Notes: a model not told the origin generated them from the letters alone. Positions 27,211 to 37,887 are shown, numbered from the stretch's first letter. The stretch: DNA of 50,781 nt from Oscillospiraceae bacterium (GCA_031253545.1 JAIRWH010000062.1:1-50781); one strand, 5' to 3'. Numbers and translations are program-made.

Positions 27211-28746
27211 TTACTTGGCGTAATCTATATGCCTTGTCTCGCGTATGAGGTGCACCTTGACCTGCCCGGGGTATTGCAGGTCGTTTTCAATTTTTCGGGC
27301 CATGTCGTGAGCTAAGAGAATCATTCTGTCGTCGTCCACTATGTCGGGCTTGACCATTATGCGGATTTCGCGCCCGGCCTGTATGGCGAAGCTCTTTTCC
27401 ACTCCCTCGAAGCTGTTGGTCAATTCCTCCAACTGTTGCAAACGCTTGATGTAGTTTTCCAAGTTCTCGCGCCGCGCCCCCGGGCGCGCCGCCGATATAG
27501 CGTCCGCCGCCGCCACGAGAAACGCCAGCGCCGTCTTGCACTCCACGTCGCCGTGGTGGGCGTGTATGGCGTGGACAATATGCTCGTTTTCGCGATATTT
27601 GCGCGCGAGTTCCACGCCGAGCGCGATATGGCTGCCCTCCACGTCGTGGTCCACGGCCTTGCCGATGTCGTGCAACAGCCCCGCCCGCTTGGCCTGCATC
27701 ACGTCCACGCCGAGTTCGGAGGCCATAATGCCCGCTAAGAGCGCAACCTCTATGGAATGGCGCAGCACATTCTGCCCGAAGCTCGTGCGGTACTTCATCC
27801 TGCCGAGCAGCTTCACAAGCTCCGAGTTCAGGCCGTGCACGCCGGTCTCAAACGTGGCGCGCTCGCCCTCCGTCTTGATGATGGCGTCAATCTCTTTCTT
27901 GGATTTTTCCACCATTTCCTCAATGCGCGCGGGGTGGATACGCCCGTCGGCAATGAGTTTTTCCAAGGTCATACGGGCGACTTCGCGGCGCACCGCGTCG
28001 TAGGCGGAGATGGTGATGGCCTCCGGGGTGTCGTCTATGATGAGGTCCACACCCGTGAGGGTTTCGAGCGCGCGTATGTTGCGCCCCTCGCGCCCGATAA
28101 TGCGCCCTTTCATTTCGTCGTTGGGCAACGGCACCACGCTCACGGCAAACTCCGCCACATGGTCGCTTGCCACGCGCTGTATGGCGAGCGATACTATGTC
28201 GCGGGCGCGGGCATCGGCCTCTTCCTTATACTTGGCCTCCGCGTCTTTGATTTTCATGGCCATTTCGTGGGTGACCTCGCTCTCCACGTTTTTGATGAGA
28301 AAGAGCTTGGCCTCCTCCTGCGAATAGCCGGATATGCGCTCGAGCACATCCATTTGCGAACGCTTGAGCAGGGCGGCTTCGTCTTTCACCGCCTCTGCCT
28401 CCTTGAGTTTGTTTTGCAGGTTTTCTTCTTTCTTTTCCGCGTTTTCTAACTTTTTGTCCAAATGTTCCTCTTTTTGCTGCAAACGGCGCTCTTGTTTTTG
28501 GATTTCCACCCTGCGCTCTTTTATTTCCCGCTCGTACTCCTGACGGTTTCTGTAGATTTCCTCCTTCGCCTCCACAAGCGCCTCCCGCTTCTTCGATTCG
28601 GCGCCCTTTATGGCATCGTTGATAATCCTCTTCGCCTCGTCTTCCGCGCTGGAAATCTCACGCTCGGCTATGCTCTTGCGGTACTTCTGCCCCGCCACGA
28701 AGCCCGCCGCGGCCAGCACTGCGGCCAGCACATAACCTAAAATCAA
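27211..28746 (-). CDS. rny: Ribonuclease Y
   Basis: N-terminal TM, long coiled coil, [28 protein letters not shown] domain [17 protein letters not shown]. Confidence 0.95.
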   Translation of the reverse strand: MILGYVLAAVLAAAGFVAGQKYRKSIAEREISSAEDEAKRIINDAIKGAESKKREALVEAKEEIYRNRQEYEREIKERRVEIQKQERRLQQKEEHLDKKLENAEKKEENLQNKLKEAEAVKDEAALLKRSQMDVLERISGYSQEEAKLFLIKNVESEVTHEMAMKIKDAEAKYKEEADARARDIVSLAIQRVASDHVAEFAVSVVPLPNDEMKGRIIGREGRNIRALETLTGVDLIIDDTPEAITISAYDAVRREVARMTLEKLIADGRIHPARIEEMVEKSKKEIDAIIKTEGERATFETGVHGLNSELVKLLGRMKYRTSFGQNVLRHSIEVALLAGIMASELGVDVMQAKRAGLLHDIGKAVDHDVEGSHIALGVELARKYRENEHIVHAIHAHHGDVECKTALAFLVAAADAISAARPGARRENLENYIKRLQQLEELTNSFEGVEKSFAIQAGREIRIMVKPDIVDDDRMILLAHDMARKIENDLQYPGQVKVHLIRETRHIDYAK

Positions 28747-28815
28747 GAAAAACAGTTGTATACAAACGCACCTCCAAAAAAATGTATGATAAAAACAATA
28801 ATTATCACCAATGCC

Positions 28816-28844
28816 ATTTTACAGGGCGCGGGGCGTTTTGTCAA
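28816..28844 (-). promoter_or_regulatory. rny promoter
   Basis: Minus strand TTGACA(28844-28839)-17-TAAAAT(28821-28816). Confidence 0.65.
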
Positions 28845-29449
28845 CGGTTGCGGGGCAAATAATCCCTCACCCTCAGCGGCAAGCCCATGGCCTCCGCCAC
28901 GGCGCGGCACTTATCCTCGTCCGCCCGCCCGCGTACTATGGACAGGCGCACGTCTAAACCTTGCCCTTTTGCCTTGCGGGCAAAGTCGAGCATAGCGCCG
29001 TATGCCGCCGCGCCGCCGCCCGGCTTGCACACGGCCGCGTAGGTTTGCGCGTCGTGGGCGTTGAGCGACACGGACACGATGTTGAGCAACCCGCGCAGGC
29101 GGGGCGTGATGTCCTCGCCGGCCGCCAGGCTGCCGTGGCCGTTGGTGTTCAGGCGCAGGGGCACGCGCGGGTATTCGCGCCTTATGGCGGCGGCGGTGTC
29201 TAAGAGCGTTTGCAGCCGCAAGGTGGGTTCGCCGTAGCCGCAGTAGACGATTTCCCCACATTCCCCGGCGTTGTGCCCGCGCAGCGCCGCCATCACCTCA
29301 TGCGCGTCCGGCTCGCGGGAAAGCCACAGCTCGTTGCCAAACGGGTCGCTTTTCAGCGAGCGCAGGCAAAACACACATTCGCATGTGCAGGCGTTGGTGA
29401 GGTTGATATACAAGCCGCCGCCCACCCGGTACACAGGCTTAAACGCCAA
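28841..29449 (-). CDS. TatD-linked radical SAM protein
   Basis: NACTCECVFCLR (CxxxCxxC), YCGYGEPTLR; overlaps tatD. Confidence 0.82.
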   Translation of the reverse strand: MAFKPVYRVGGGLYINLTNACTCECVFCLRSLKSDPFGNELWLSREPDAHEVMAALRGHNAGECGEIVYCGYGEPTLRLQTLLDTAAAIRREYPRVPLRLNTNGHGSLAAGEDITPRLRGLLNIVSVSLNAHDAQTYAAVCKPGGGAAAYGAMLDFARKAKGQGLDVRLSIVRGRADEDKCRAVAEAMGLPLRVRDYLPRNR

Positions 29450-30197
29450 ACAGCGCCACCCCGTTTCCGTATGTAAGTTCCTCCATCGCCTCCGCCGTCA
29501 GCCCCGCCGCCTCCGCCATACACGCTATGGTGCGCGGGAGCATGGAGGAATCGCAGCGCCCGCCCCTGTGCGGCTCCGGGGGCATATACGGCGCGTCCGT
29601 TTCCGCGAGCAGCCGCTCCGGGGGCGCGAGCGCCACGGCCGAGCGCCATTTCTTGGAGCCTTCATACGTCACAAAGCCGGCGAAGCCCAGATACCAACCC
29701 TTTTCACACAGCTCCCGCGCCGAAGGCCCGGAGCCGGAAAAGCAGTGCCACACCCCCCGCGCGCGGGGGAAGGCGGCAAGTATGGCGCACACGTCCGCGT
29801 GGGCGCGGCGGCTGTGGATGATTACGGGCAGGTTCAGCCCGGCCGCCAGCTCTAACTGTTCCCGAAACACGCGTTGTTGTATATCACGCGGCGAATACTC
29901 CCTGTAATAGTCTAAGCCAATCTCGCCGATGGCCACGCATTTTTTGTGGGCCGCCAGCTCCGCGAGCGCCGCGATATAGCCCTCGCCCACCTTTGCCGCC
30001 TCGTGCGGGTGCACCCCCGCCGCCGCGTATACATGGGCGTGGCGCTCGGACAGTTCGATGGCCGCCGCGGACGAGCGCAGGCAGCAGCCGGGGTTCACCA
30101 CAAGCCCCACTCCGCGTGAAGGCAAAGACGCGAGAATCTTGTGGCGGTCGGCATCGAAACGCGCGTCGTCGTAATGGGCGTGGGTGTCGAATATCAT
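29439..30197 (-). CDS. tatD: TatD-family hydrolase
   Basis: MIFDTHAHYDD, GVHPHEA, IGEIGLDYYR, LPVIIHSRRAHAD, ETDAPYMPP. Confidence 0.92.
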   Translation of the reverse strand: MIFDTHAHYDDARFDADRHKILASLPSRGVGLVVNPGCCLRSSAAAIELSERHAHVYAAAGVHPHEAAKVGEGYIAALAELAAHKKCVAIGEIGLDYYREYSPRDIQQRVFREQLELAAGLNLPVIIHSRRAHADVCAILAAFPRARGVWHCFSGSGPSARELCEKGWYLGFAGFVTYEGSKKWRSAVALAPPERLLAETDAPYMPPEPHRGGRCDSSMLPRTIACMAEAAGLTAEAMEELTYGNGVALFGV

Positions 30198-31060
30198 GGC
30201 GCGAGCATATCCGCGTCTTCCGGCTCCCTTTCGTCGGCGCGGGGCAAGGGGTTGCGTATGAGCTTGACCTCGCCCTTGCGGTAAACCTTGGGCGGCACCT
30301 CCGGCGCGGAGTCTAAGCGCACCTTCAGCTCGCCGCGCAGCAGCTGCACCTCCGTGACCGTGCCGCGCCCCTGCGGTGTTTCCACTATGGCCTCCGGCCC
30401 GGGCATACTGCGCTGCAATTCCTCGTAATGCTCCTGCTCGTATTTCAGGCAGCACATGAGCCTGCCGCATGAGCCGGAGATTTTCGCCGGGTTGAGCGAA
30501 AGGCCCTGCTCCTTGGCCATTTTGATGGACACGGGGTTAAACTGGTCTAAGAATATGCAACAGCACAGCGCCTTGCCGCACACGCCCAAGCCGCCGAGCA
30601 TGCGCGCCTCGTCGCGCACGCCGATTTGCCGCAGCTCTATGCGTATGTGAAACACGCTCGCCAAGTTCTTCACAAGCTCGCGGAAGTCCACCCTGCCGTC
30701 GGCTGTGAAGTAGAATATCAGCTTCGCGCCGTCGAAGGTGTATTCCGTGTCCACGAGTTTCATCACCAACTTGTGTTCCGCCACCAAGCGCAGGAATATG
30801 GGCGCGGCCTCCTTCTCACGCTCGGCGTTGCGGCGCATAATATCGAGGTCGCGCTTGTCGGCGATACGCAACACAGAGCGCAGCGGCGGTATAATCTTCT
30901 CGTCCTCCACTTCGTGTATATCCGTCACGCAGTCCCCGGCCTCCACGCCGCGCTGTGTTTCCACAATCACCGGCATGCCCTTCCGCGGCAAGTGGGCGCC
31001 GGGCGAAAAATCATACACGCGGTTTGTTTTCCTGAACCGCACCCCGATTATCTTTGTCAT
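30194..31060 (-). CDS. ricT: PSP1-domain protein RicT/YaaT
   Basis: GGLGVCGKALCCCIFL, MAKEQGLSLNPAKISGSCGRLMCCLKYE. Confidence 0.92.
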   Translation of the reverse strand: MTKIIGVRFRKTNRVYDFSPGAHLPRKGMPVIVETQRGVEAGDCVTDIHEVEDEKIIPPLRSVLRIADKRDLDIMRRNAEREKEAAPIFLRLVAEHKLVMKLVDTEYTFDGAKLIFYFTADGRVDFRELVKNLASVFHIRIELRQIGVRDEARMLGGLGVCGKALCCCIFLDQFNPVSIKMAKEQGLSLNPAKISGSCGRLMCCLKYEQEHYEELQRSMPGPEAIVETPQGRGTVTEVQLLRGELKVRLDSAPEVPPKVYRKGEVKLIRNPLPRADEREPEDADMLAP

Positions 31061-31108
31061 TGGTCCATTCCTCTCTGTCATAAGTATGCGGTCATTCCCG
31101 CCCGCTGT

Positions 31109-31162
31109 GTTAGTTGTTGGTTGTTAGTTGTCAGCGGTTAGTTGTTAGTGGTTAGTGGTTAG
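31109..31162 (+). repeat. Heptad repeat array D
   Basis: gttagttgttggttgttagttgtcagcggttagttgttagtggttagtggttag. Confidence 0.9.
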
Positions 31163-31220
31163 GGGGCGAAGGAGGCGGGAGTTACGGCGGGCGGTTGAGG
31201 ACAACCGCCACTACGCAGAC

Positions 31221-31264
31221 GGGGGCGAAGCCCCCGCTCTACTGCGGGCGGGCGGGCGGGAATG
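31221..31264. repeat. Dispersed G-rich repeat unit, copy 2
   Basis: gggggcgaagcccccgctctactgcgggcgggcgggcgggaatg. Confidence 0.85.
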
Positions 31265-31287
31265 AGGGCGAAGCCCGCACCCCCGTC

Positions 31288-31320
31288 TACTAACAACTAC
31301 CCACTGACAACTAACCAACT
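31288..31320 (-). repeat. Heptad repeat array E
   Basis: tactaacaactacccactgacaactaaccaact. Confidence 0.8.
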
Positions 31321-31342
31321 ATGTTCCCACTCACGTGGTGTG

Positions 31343-31363
31343 CTATTATGCTTCGCATAATAG
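31343..31363. repeat. Perfect 9-bp palindrome with TTC loop
   Basis: ctattatgc-ttc-gcataatag. Confidence 0.85.
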
Positions 31364-31374
31364 ATTCCCCCGTC

Positions 31375-31417
31375 TACTAACCACTAACAACTAACCACTA
31401 ACCACTAACAACTAACC
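31375..31417 (-). repeat. Heptad repeat array F
   Basis: tactaaccactaacaactaaccactaaccactaacaactaacc. Confidence 0.9.
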
Positions 31418-32179
31418 CTCCGCGCACACGCGCATAAACTCCCCGCAAAGGGCGGGCACAGAGGGGTTTACCGCCTGCAACTCCGCCATATCGCGCAACG
31501 CGCCGAGCAGGGCAAACACTTTCTCCCGCGGCAGGCGCTCCGGGCGGCTTGAGGTCAGCTCCTCGCGCAGCAGGGCGTATACTTGCCAAAGCAGCTCGAA
31601 GAAATCGTCGCGCTTGTGGTTTTGCCAGCCCATCACCACGGCGCACACGGCAAGCTCCGTTTCCGCGCCTTTGCGCGACCCCCGCTCCGGCGCCATAGCC
31701 GCAAGCCACTTCCTCGCCTGCGCCGCAAGCTCCTCTCGCGGCGGCGCGGACGCGGGCGGCAGCTTCACCGTTACGCAGCGCGAGCGCACTGTGGCAAGCA
31801 AGGCGTTCGCGTCGGCGCAAAGCAAGTAGAAATAGGCGTAAGGCGGCGGCTCCTCCAGCGTTTTGAGCAAGGCGTTCTGCGAATGTTCGCTCAGTTCGTC
31901 CGCGTTTGTGATGATGTATACCTTCTTCTCCGCCATAAACGGCCGCACGAACGCGTCGGCGCACAGCGCGCGCACCCTGCCCGCCTGCCCCGCGCCCGCC
32001 GCGCCGCTTTCCTCGCGCACATCGGGGTGAGCGCCCTCGTCAATAAGGTAAGCCTTCGCCCCGATATGCCGCGCCGCCTTCGCCCGCGCCGCGCCGGCCG
32101 CCCGCTCCGGGGGGCCCTCGATGATTACCGCCTGCGCCGGCGTGCTAAAACTTTCGGAGGTCTTCCACATTGAGCACAA
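31412..32179 (-). CDS. holB: DNA polymerase III delta-prime-like subunit
   Basis: VYIITNADELSEHSQNALLKTLEEPPPYAYFYLL, SRCVTVKL; position after darA. Confidence 0.85.
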   Translation of the reverse strand: MCSMWKTSESFSTPAQAVIIEGPPERAAGAARAKAARHIGAKAYLIDEGAHPDVREESGAAGAGQAGRVRALCADAFVRPFMAEKKVYIITNADELSEHSQNALLKTLEEPPPYAYFYLLCADANALLATVRSRCVTVKLPPASAPPREELAAQARKWLAAMAPERGSRKGAETELAVCAVVMGWQNHKRDDFFELLWQVYALLREELTSSRPERLPREKVFALLGALRDMAELQAVNPSVPALCGEFMRVCAEG

Positions 32180-32465
32180 ATACCGTGGCGCCGCCCACGG
32201 TGATGTCCACGGGCAGGGAGGAATACTGCCCCATGCCCGCCTCCGGCGTGACCGCCACTTGCCGGCGCGAATGGGAATGTTTCTCGATAACGTCCAGCGC
32301 GCCCTTCACCTTCTCGTCTTCCGTCACAATCAGCACGGTCACGTTGCCCACCTGCAAAAAGCCGCCCGTGGTGGCGAGTTTGGTCACGGGGTAGCCTTCC
32401 TGCGTCAGGTGGCGGATTACGTCGTGCGCGTCGTCGTGGTTGATTATAGACAGCAAGAGCTTCAT
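32145..32465 (-). CDS. darA: Cyclic-di-AMP receptor, PII-like (DarA/PstA/YaaQ)
   Basis: MKLLLSIINHDDAHDVIRHLTQEGYPVTKLATTGGFLQVGNVTVLI...VTVGGATVFVLNV-type ending. Confidence 0.92.
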   Translation of the reverse strand: MKLLLSIINHDDAHDVIRHLTQEGYPVTKLATTGGFLQVGNVTVLIVTEDEKVKGALDVIEKHSHSRRQVAVTPEAGMGQYSSLPVDITVGGATVFVLNVEDLRKF

Positions 32466-32471
32466 GGGGCT

Positions 32472-33740
32472 TCACTCCTTCACGCAGTAAACATATTCGC
32501 CTTCGCCCAAAGCCCGCGCCAACCGTTCGCCCGTTTCTTCGTCAATCAGTTCGCCCGGCGCAACCAACGGCACACCCGGGGGGAACGGGCAAGCCGGCCT
32601 CGCCGCCACCCTCCCCGCGCTGCGGGCGGGCGCTATGGGTTCGCCCGGCGCAAACAGGGCGCTCCGTATGGACATAACCGCTTTCGGCAAGGGCGGGGCG
32701 GGCTCTTCCGCCACGGGCGGCATAGGCGTGTCCATGGCGGCGAGCGCCTTTTCCAGCGCGCGGCGGCTTTCGCACGTGTCGCGCGGGGTGAGCACAAACA
32801 TCACGTTGTTTCTGTCCGCCATTTCGCACACCACGCCGTATTCCCGCTCGGCGCGCAGGGCGTGCGCGTAGCCGCTGCCCGTATACACCACCAGCCGTGT
32901 CGGGTCGCCGCCGCGCATGATATTGCCGTGCCGCTCCCTGAGCCCTTCGGCATATTCGCGCGTTTGCGCCCACATTTCCTCGCTCAATTCCGACACGGCG
33001 TAGTCCATGGACGCCATAACGGGGTAAGAGGGCGAGGATGTGCCGAATACGGAAGAGTAATAGCGCAATAGGTCGGGCTCGCCTTGGGTGAGTATAAACG
33101 CCGCCTGCCCCAGCGCGGGCAATGTCTTGTGCGCCGAGCACACCGCCGCTGCCGCCCCGCGCGGCAAGCCCAGATGCGCCCCGTGGGCCGCGTCCGCTAT
33201 CGCGGGCAAACCCCACCCGGAAACGGAGGTAAACGTGCCGTAATAGGTGGGGGTGGTGAGGAATACGCACGCCGCGGGAGCGAGCGGCCGGGGCGCGAGC
33301 GGCGCGGGAGCGCCGAAGGGCTCAATGGTGCCCCGCGCGAGCCACCGCGGGGTAATGTCGAGCGCGGCCATGGCGTGGTGGACGCTCTTGTGGCAGGCTC
33401 TGTCCGCGTATATCACGCCCCCTTCGGGCACATACGCGGCCAACATGGCGTACACGCCCTGCGTCGCCCCGCCCGTGAGAAACAGGCAATGCGCCGCGCC
33501 GAAGCGTTCGGCGGCCTTTTCCTCCGCCCGGCGTATGGGGCCGCCGCCGGAGTAGAGGTTGCCGCACGCGGCGCTTTCCGTGAAGTCGAGTTTTGCCGCG
33601 CCGCTCAGGGGCGGCGGCAGGGAGCCTTTGTGGCCGGGTATATGAAACCTGTATGCGCGCGCCGAGGCGTATTCGCGCAGCGCCGAGAGCAACGGGGGGT
33701 CATAGGGCGCGCCGAAAGCCGCGGTACCGTGGCGTTCCAT
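32472..33740 (-). CDS. Orn/Lys/Arg decarboxylase-family PLP enzyme (YaaO-like)
   Basis: YRFHIPGHKGS, LFLTGGATQGVYAM, ADAAHGAHLG, SAHKTLPALGQ. Confidence 0.85.
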   Translation of the reverse strand: MERHGTAAFGAPYDPPLLSALREYASARAYRFHIPGHKGSLPPPLSGAAKLDFTESAACGNLYSGGGPIRRAEEKAAERFGAAHCLFLTGGATQGVYAMLAAYVPEGGVIYADRACHKSVHHAMAALDITPRWLARGTIEPFGAPAPLAPRPLAPAACVFLTTPTYYGTFTSVSGWGLPAIADAAHGAHLGLPRGAAAAVCSAHKTLPALGQAAFILTQGEPDLLRYYSSVFGTSSPSYPVMASMDYAVSELSEEMWAQTREYAEGLRERHGNIMRGGDPTRLVVYTGSGYAHALRAEREYGVVCEMADRNNVMFVLTPRDTCESRRALEKALAAMDTPMPPVAEEPAPPLPKAVMSIRSALFAPGEPIAPARSAGRVAARPACPFPPGVPLVAPGELIDEETGERLARALGEGEYVYCVKE

Positions 33741-33753
33741 CTAACGCCTTGCG

Positions 33754-34827
33754 CTACACATACCGTATCGGCAGCCTGCCGCAGAAAAGCGGGATAACCT
33801 CGGCGTATACGTCAGTGCCCGCCCCGGCGTCTGAGGAGGAAAGGTCGAGCGCCAGGTGCGTCTGCCCCACCCTGCCCAAAAGGCGCAGTTTTTTGCCCTC
33901 CGCCGTGCGTAAAAAGCGCGGCTTTGCCCAAAGTTCGCGCATGAGGCGGCGGTAGGCGGAGCTTTTGGACGAAGGGGGCTTCTGCACGGCAAAGCCGTCC
34001 GCGTAACCCACCGGCACCACCCCCACGCGCGCCGCCTTGCGCAGTCGCTTGCCGCCGGACACGGGGCTTCGCGCGGGCAGCCAGCGCACTTCCTCGATTT
34101 GCGCGTGCAGCTTCGCCGCCTTGCCCAAACCCGTCTTGCTCCCGCGCGGCAGCCCCGAAGCGCCGAGCGCCGCGCCAACGCGCACCATGTCGTAAAGCGG
34201 CACGTCTTTTTTGGTAAACAGCACCGTGGAGCCCGCGGCATGGACTGTGCCCGTCTCCATCCGGCGCTCGCGCAGCCCGGCGAGCACGGTGTCGAACGCC
34301 GCCGCTTGCCGCAGCAGAGCCTTGCGCGACAGCTGCGAGTTGTACTGCGTATATATGCCCGTAATGGCGAGGTTGCCCAAGTATTGATATACGCCGAAGA
34401 TTTTGTCCATTTCCGAGGGCAGGAAGCCGTAGCGGCCGAAACCCGTGTCTATTTTGATTTGCGCTTCCGCCACGGTGCTGCGCCGCTCGGCAAGGCCGGA
34501 GAGCGCCATGGCGGCCTCCTGCGAACCTATGGTGGCGGTCACGCCGAGGTCGAGCAGCTGCTCGATTTCCGCCGCGTGGGAAATAGAGCGGAGCATGAGG
34601 ATTTCCACATCGCCGTAACCCGCCTGCCGTATTACTGCGGCCTCCGAAGCCAAGCACACGCCGAAGCGCCGCACACCCTCGGCGTAGAGCAGCTCCACCG
34701 CGCCGCTCAGCCCCAGCCCGTAGGCGTCGGACTTCACCACGGCCATTATGGACAAGCCGGCGGCTTTCTCGCGCACGGCGGCGAGGTTGGTCTTTATCAC
34801 GTTCTTGTCCACTATCAGTTCCTTCAT
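33754..34827 (-). CDS. Alanine racemase-like fold-type III PLP protein, divergent
   Basis: IMAVVKSDAYGLG, KIDTGFGRYGF, VVPVGYADGF; lacks usual GRVxMD motif. Confidence 0.8.
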   Translation of the reverse strand: MKELIVDKNVIKTNLAAVREKAAGLSIMAVVKSDAYGLGLSGAVELLYAEGVRRFGVCLASEAAVIRQAGYGDVEILMLRSISHAAEIEQLLDLGVTATIGSQEAAMALSGLAERRSTVAEAQIKIDTGFGRYGFLPSEMDKIFGVYQYLGNLAITGIYTQYNSQLSRKALLRQAAAFDTVLAGLRERRMETGTVHAAGSTVLFTKKDVPLYDMVRVGAALGASGLPRGSKTGLGKAAKLHAQIEEVRWLPARSPVSGGKRLRKAARVGVVPVGYADGFAVQKPPSSKSSAYRRLMRELWAKPRFLRTAEGKKLRLLGRVGQTHLALDLSSSDAGAGTDVYAEVIPLFCGRLPIRYV

Positions 34828-34903
34828 ACGGCTCCGCGCCTCCTTACCGCCCCGGAGAAAGAGGAGGCTCCCCGCGCGCGCGGGAAACCTCCGCAAAACT
34901 CAC

Positions 34904-35245
34904 CTACACAAGCTCCAACACGGCCATCTCGGCCGCGTCGCCGCGCCGCGCGCCCACACGGGTCACCCGCGTATAGCCGCCCTCGCGCCCCGCGTACTTC
35001 GGCGCTATGTCTTTAAAGAGCTTCGTGACGGCGGATTCTTTAGTGATAAACGCCGCCGCGCGCCGCCGGGCGGCAAGCGTGTCTTTCTTACCCAGCGTTA
35101 TCATCTTCTCGGCGAGCGCGGCGGTCTCCCGCGCGCGGGTATAGGTTGTCTCTATGCGCCCGCCGTCTAAGAGCTGCGTCACCAATGTGCGCAGCATGGA
35201 CATCCTGTGTGCCGTCGGGCGGCCTAACTTCCTTGTGCCGGGCAT
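34904..35245 (-). CDS. rplQ: Ribosomal protein L17
   Basis: [21 protein letters not shown]. Confidence 0.96.
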   Translation of the reverse strand: MPGTRKLGRPTAHRMSMLRTLVTQLLDGGRIETTYTRARETAALAEKMITLGKKDTLAARRRAAAFITKESAVTKLFKDIAPKYAGREGGYTRVTRVGARRGDAAEMAVLELV

Positions 35246-35260
35246 AACTGCCCCACCTCC

Positions 35261-36205
35261 CTATTCTACGTCGTCTGTCAGCCGCAGGTCCAAAATGGCC
35301 AATTTGTTCTTCACTTCCACGAGCGACTTCGCGCCGAGGTTGCGCACCTTCATCATCTCTTCCTCCGAGCGGCTCACCAAGTCTTGCACGGTGTTGATTC
35401 CCGCGCGTTTCAGGCAGTTGAAACTCCGCACGGTGAGGTCAAGCTCCTCGATGGTCATTTCCAATTTCCTCTCATGCTGCGCGTCGGCCCTGTCCACCAC
35501 CAAGGAAGCGCCCGCGCCCATCTCCGAAAGGTCCTCAAAGAGCGAGAGGTGCTCCGTGAGTATATTCGCGCCCATGGACACGGCATCGCGCGCCGTCATC
35601 GTGCCGTTGGTCCAAACCTCCAAAGAGAGCTTGTCGAGGTCGGTCATATCCTGAAAGCGCGTGTTTTCCACCGTGAAGTTGACCTTCTTCACGGGCGTGT
35701 ACACGCTGTCCACGGGGATAAGCCCGATAATGCCGTGGGCGGGTTTGTTGCGCTCGGAGGGCACATAGCCGCGCCCGTTATCCACGGTAAGCTCCATCTC
35801 CAAGCGCGCGCCCTCCGCGAGCGTGGCGATATGCAGCTCCGGGTTCACGATTTCCACTTCCCCGCCGCATTCTATGTCGCCGGCGGTGACCGAGCGCTCG
35901 CCTTGCGCGTCAATATAGAGGGTCTTCACGCCGCCGGTGACCATCTTGGCGATAATGCGCTTGACGTTTAGCACGATTTCCGTAACGTCTTCCTTCACCC
36001 CCGGTATGGTGCTCAGCTCATGCAGCACGCCGGCGATTTTCACGGTGGTCACGGCTGTGCCGGGCAGCGACGAGAGCAGCACGCGCCGCAGGGAATTGCC
36101 GAGGGTGGTGCCGTATCCGCGCTCTAAGGGTTCGATTACGAATTTGCTGTAATGGCCTTCGTCGTTTTCCACCACAATGCAGGGTTTCTCTATATACTCA
36201 ATCAT
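35261..36205 (-). CDS. rpoA: RNA polymerase alpha subunit
   Basis: [28 protein letters not shown]-terminal [15 protein letters not shown]. Confidence 0.98.
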   Translation of the reverse strand: MIEYIEKPCIVVENDEGHYSKFVIEPLERGYGTTLGNSLRRVLLSSLPGTAVTTVKIAGVLHELSTIPGVKEDVTEIVLNVKRIIAKMVTGGVKTLYIDAQGERSVTAGDIECGGEVEIVNPELHIATLAEGARLEMELTVDNGRGYVPSERNKPAHGIIGLIPVDSVYTPVKKVNFTVENTRFQDMTDLDKLSLEVWTNGTMTARDAVSMGANILTEHLSLFEDLSEMGAGASLVVDRADAQHERKLEMTIEELDLTVRSFNCLKRAGINTVQDLVSRSEEEMMKVRNLGAKSLVEVKNKLAILDLRLTDDVE

Positions 36206-36307
36206 GCAAACACTCCTCCGTTAAGTGTGGCGACCCGAAAGCCGCCCGCAAGGGCGTTTACCCGTACCGGCGCCCGGAGCGCCGCGCCGCGGAAAGCGTG
36301 TTTCCCG

Positions 36308-36934
36308 TTACTTGGAGTAAAGCTCCACAATGCGGTTTTCTTCCAGCGGCAGGTCTATGTCCTCGCGCGCCGGGAGCGCCACAATCCTCGCGGTAAACGC
36401 CTCGAAGTCCATATCCATCCACCGGGGCACAGGCCGGGCGCTGTTGACCTCCGCGCAGGCGACAAACTTATCCAAACGGCGGCTTGCGGGTTTTAACGCC
36501 ACGGTCATGCCCGTCCTAACCAAAAACGAAGGAATATTCACGCTCTTGCCGTCCACGCAGAAGTGCCTGTGCGTCACAAGCGCGCGCGCTTCCGGGCGGC
36601 TCATGGCAAGGCCCATGCGATAAACCACGTTGTCTAACCGCCGCTCTAAGAGCGAGAGCAGGTTTTCGCCCGACTGCCCCTTCATCTTCGCGGCGAGCTC
36701 GAAATAATGGGCGAACTGCCGCTCCAACACGCCGTAATGGCGGCGCGCCTTCTGCTTTTCGCGCAGCTGCATGCCATATTCGGAGGGTTTCTTGCGGCCT
36801 TGGCCGTGCTGCCCCGGCGGGTATTCGCGTATAGCCACGGAGCATTTGGGCGAATAGCAGCGGTCGCCCTTCAGAAAGAGCTTTTGTTTCTCGCGGCGGC
36901 AATAACGGCACACCGCGCCTGAATATCTGGCCAT
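36308..36934 (-). CDS. rpsD: Ribosomal protein S4 (Cys-containing form)
   Basis: [46 protein letters not shown]. Confidence 0.97.
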   Translation of the reverse strand: MARYSGAVCRYCRREKQKLFLKGDRCYSPKCSVAIREYPPGQHGQGRKKPSEYGMQLREKQKARRHYGVLERQFAHYFELAAKMKGQSGENLLSLLERRLDNVVYRMGLAMSRPEARALVTHRHFCVDGKSVNIPSFLVRTGMTVALKPASRRLDKFVACAEVNSARPVPRWMDMDFEAFTARIVALPAREDIDLPLEENRIVELYSK

Positions 36935-36939
36935 ATCGG

Positions 36940-37341
36940 TCACACTCTCCTTCTCTTGGGCGGACGGCATCCGTTGTGCGGTATGGGGGTCACGTCCTTT
37001 ATGAGGCTCACCTCAAGCCCCACGGCCTGCAAGGCGCGGATGGCCGCCTCGCGCCCGGAGCCCGGCCCCTTCACAAAGACCTCCACGGTACGCAACCCGT
37101 GTTCCATGGCGGCTTTGGCCGCCGCCTCGGCGGCCGACTGCGCGGCAAACGGTGTGGATTTGCGGCTTCCCCGAAAGCCCAGTCCGCCCGCCGACGCCCA
37201 CGAAAGCACATTACCCTGCGTGTCGGTCATACTCACCATAGTGTTGTTGAAGGAAGCGCGGATGTGCGCCTGCCCCCGTTCGATATTCTTCCGCTCCCTG
37301 CGTTTGCGCGAAACGCCGCGCTTAGCCTTCGGCTGAGCCAT
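36940..37341 (-). CDS. rpsK: Ribosomal protein S11
   Basis: [31 protein letters not shown]. Confidence 0.98.
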   Translation of the reverse strand: MAQPKAKRGVSRKRRERKNIERGQAHIRASFNNTMVSMTDTQGNVLSWASAGGLGFRGSRKSTPFAAQSAAEAAAKAAMEHGLRTVEVFVKGPGSGREAAIRALQAVGLEVSLIKDVTPIPHNGCRPPKRRRV

Positions 37342-37364
37342 ATATCTGCCTCCTTAAATGGATA

Positions 37365-37733
37365 TTACTTCTTTTTCCCGGCAATAGCCCTTCTGGGCCC
37401 TTTGCGCGTGCGCGCGTTGGTCTTGGTGCGCTGCCCGCGGCACGGCAAGCCCTTCCTGTGGCGCGCGCCGCGATAGCTGCCGATTTCAATGAGGCGCTTT
37501 ACGTCCAGCGCCATATCGCGGCGCAGGTCACCTTCCACTTTCAGCTCTTTTTCAATGATGTCGCGCAGGCGCGCCACCTCGTCGTCGGTGAGGCTCTTCA
37601 CCCTGGTGTCCGGGTTCACGCCCGACTTTTTCAGTATCTTTGCGCTGGTGGTGCGGCCTATACCGAAGATATAGGTAAGACCGATTTCCACACGTTTCTC
37701 GTTTGGCAGGTCCACGCCCGCAATACGCGCCAT
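37365..37733 (-). CDS. rpsM: Ribosomal protein S13
   Basis: [26 protein letters not shown]. Confidence 0.98.
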   Translation of the reverse strand: MARIAGVDLPNEKRVEIGLTYIFGIGRTTSAKILKKSGVNPDTRVKSLTDDEVARLRDIIEKELKVEGDLRRDMALDVKRLIEIGSYRGARHRKGLPCRGQRTKTNARTRKGPRRAIAGKKK

Positions 37734-37769
37734 ATCGGCACCTCCGGCAAAATAGATTGAGCGGCTCGC

Positions 37770-37883
37770 TCAGCCTTGTTTCTGCTTATGCTTGGGGTTG
37801 GGGCAAATGACCATCACGCGCCCGTGGCGCTTGATGATTTTGCACTTTTCGCACATCGGCTTCACCGACGGTCTTACTTTCAC
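37770..37883 (-). CDS. rpmJ: Ribosomal protein L36 (GTG start)
   Basis: [37 protein letters not shown]. Confidence 0.97.
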   Translation of the reverse strand: MKVRPSVKPMCEKCKIIKRHGRVMVICPNPKHKQKQG

Positions 37884-37887
37884 GGCA

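Noticed and set aside
30198-30470. N-terminal extension of the TatD ORF
   Set aside because: Overlaps ricT coding sequence in another frame; MIFDTHAHYDD at 30197 is the natural start.
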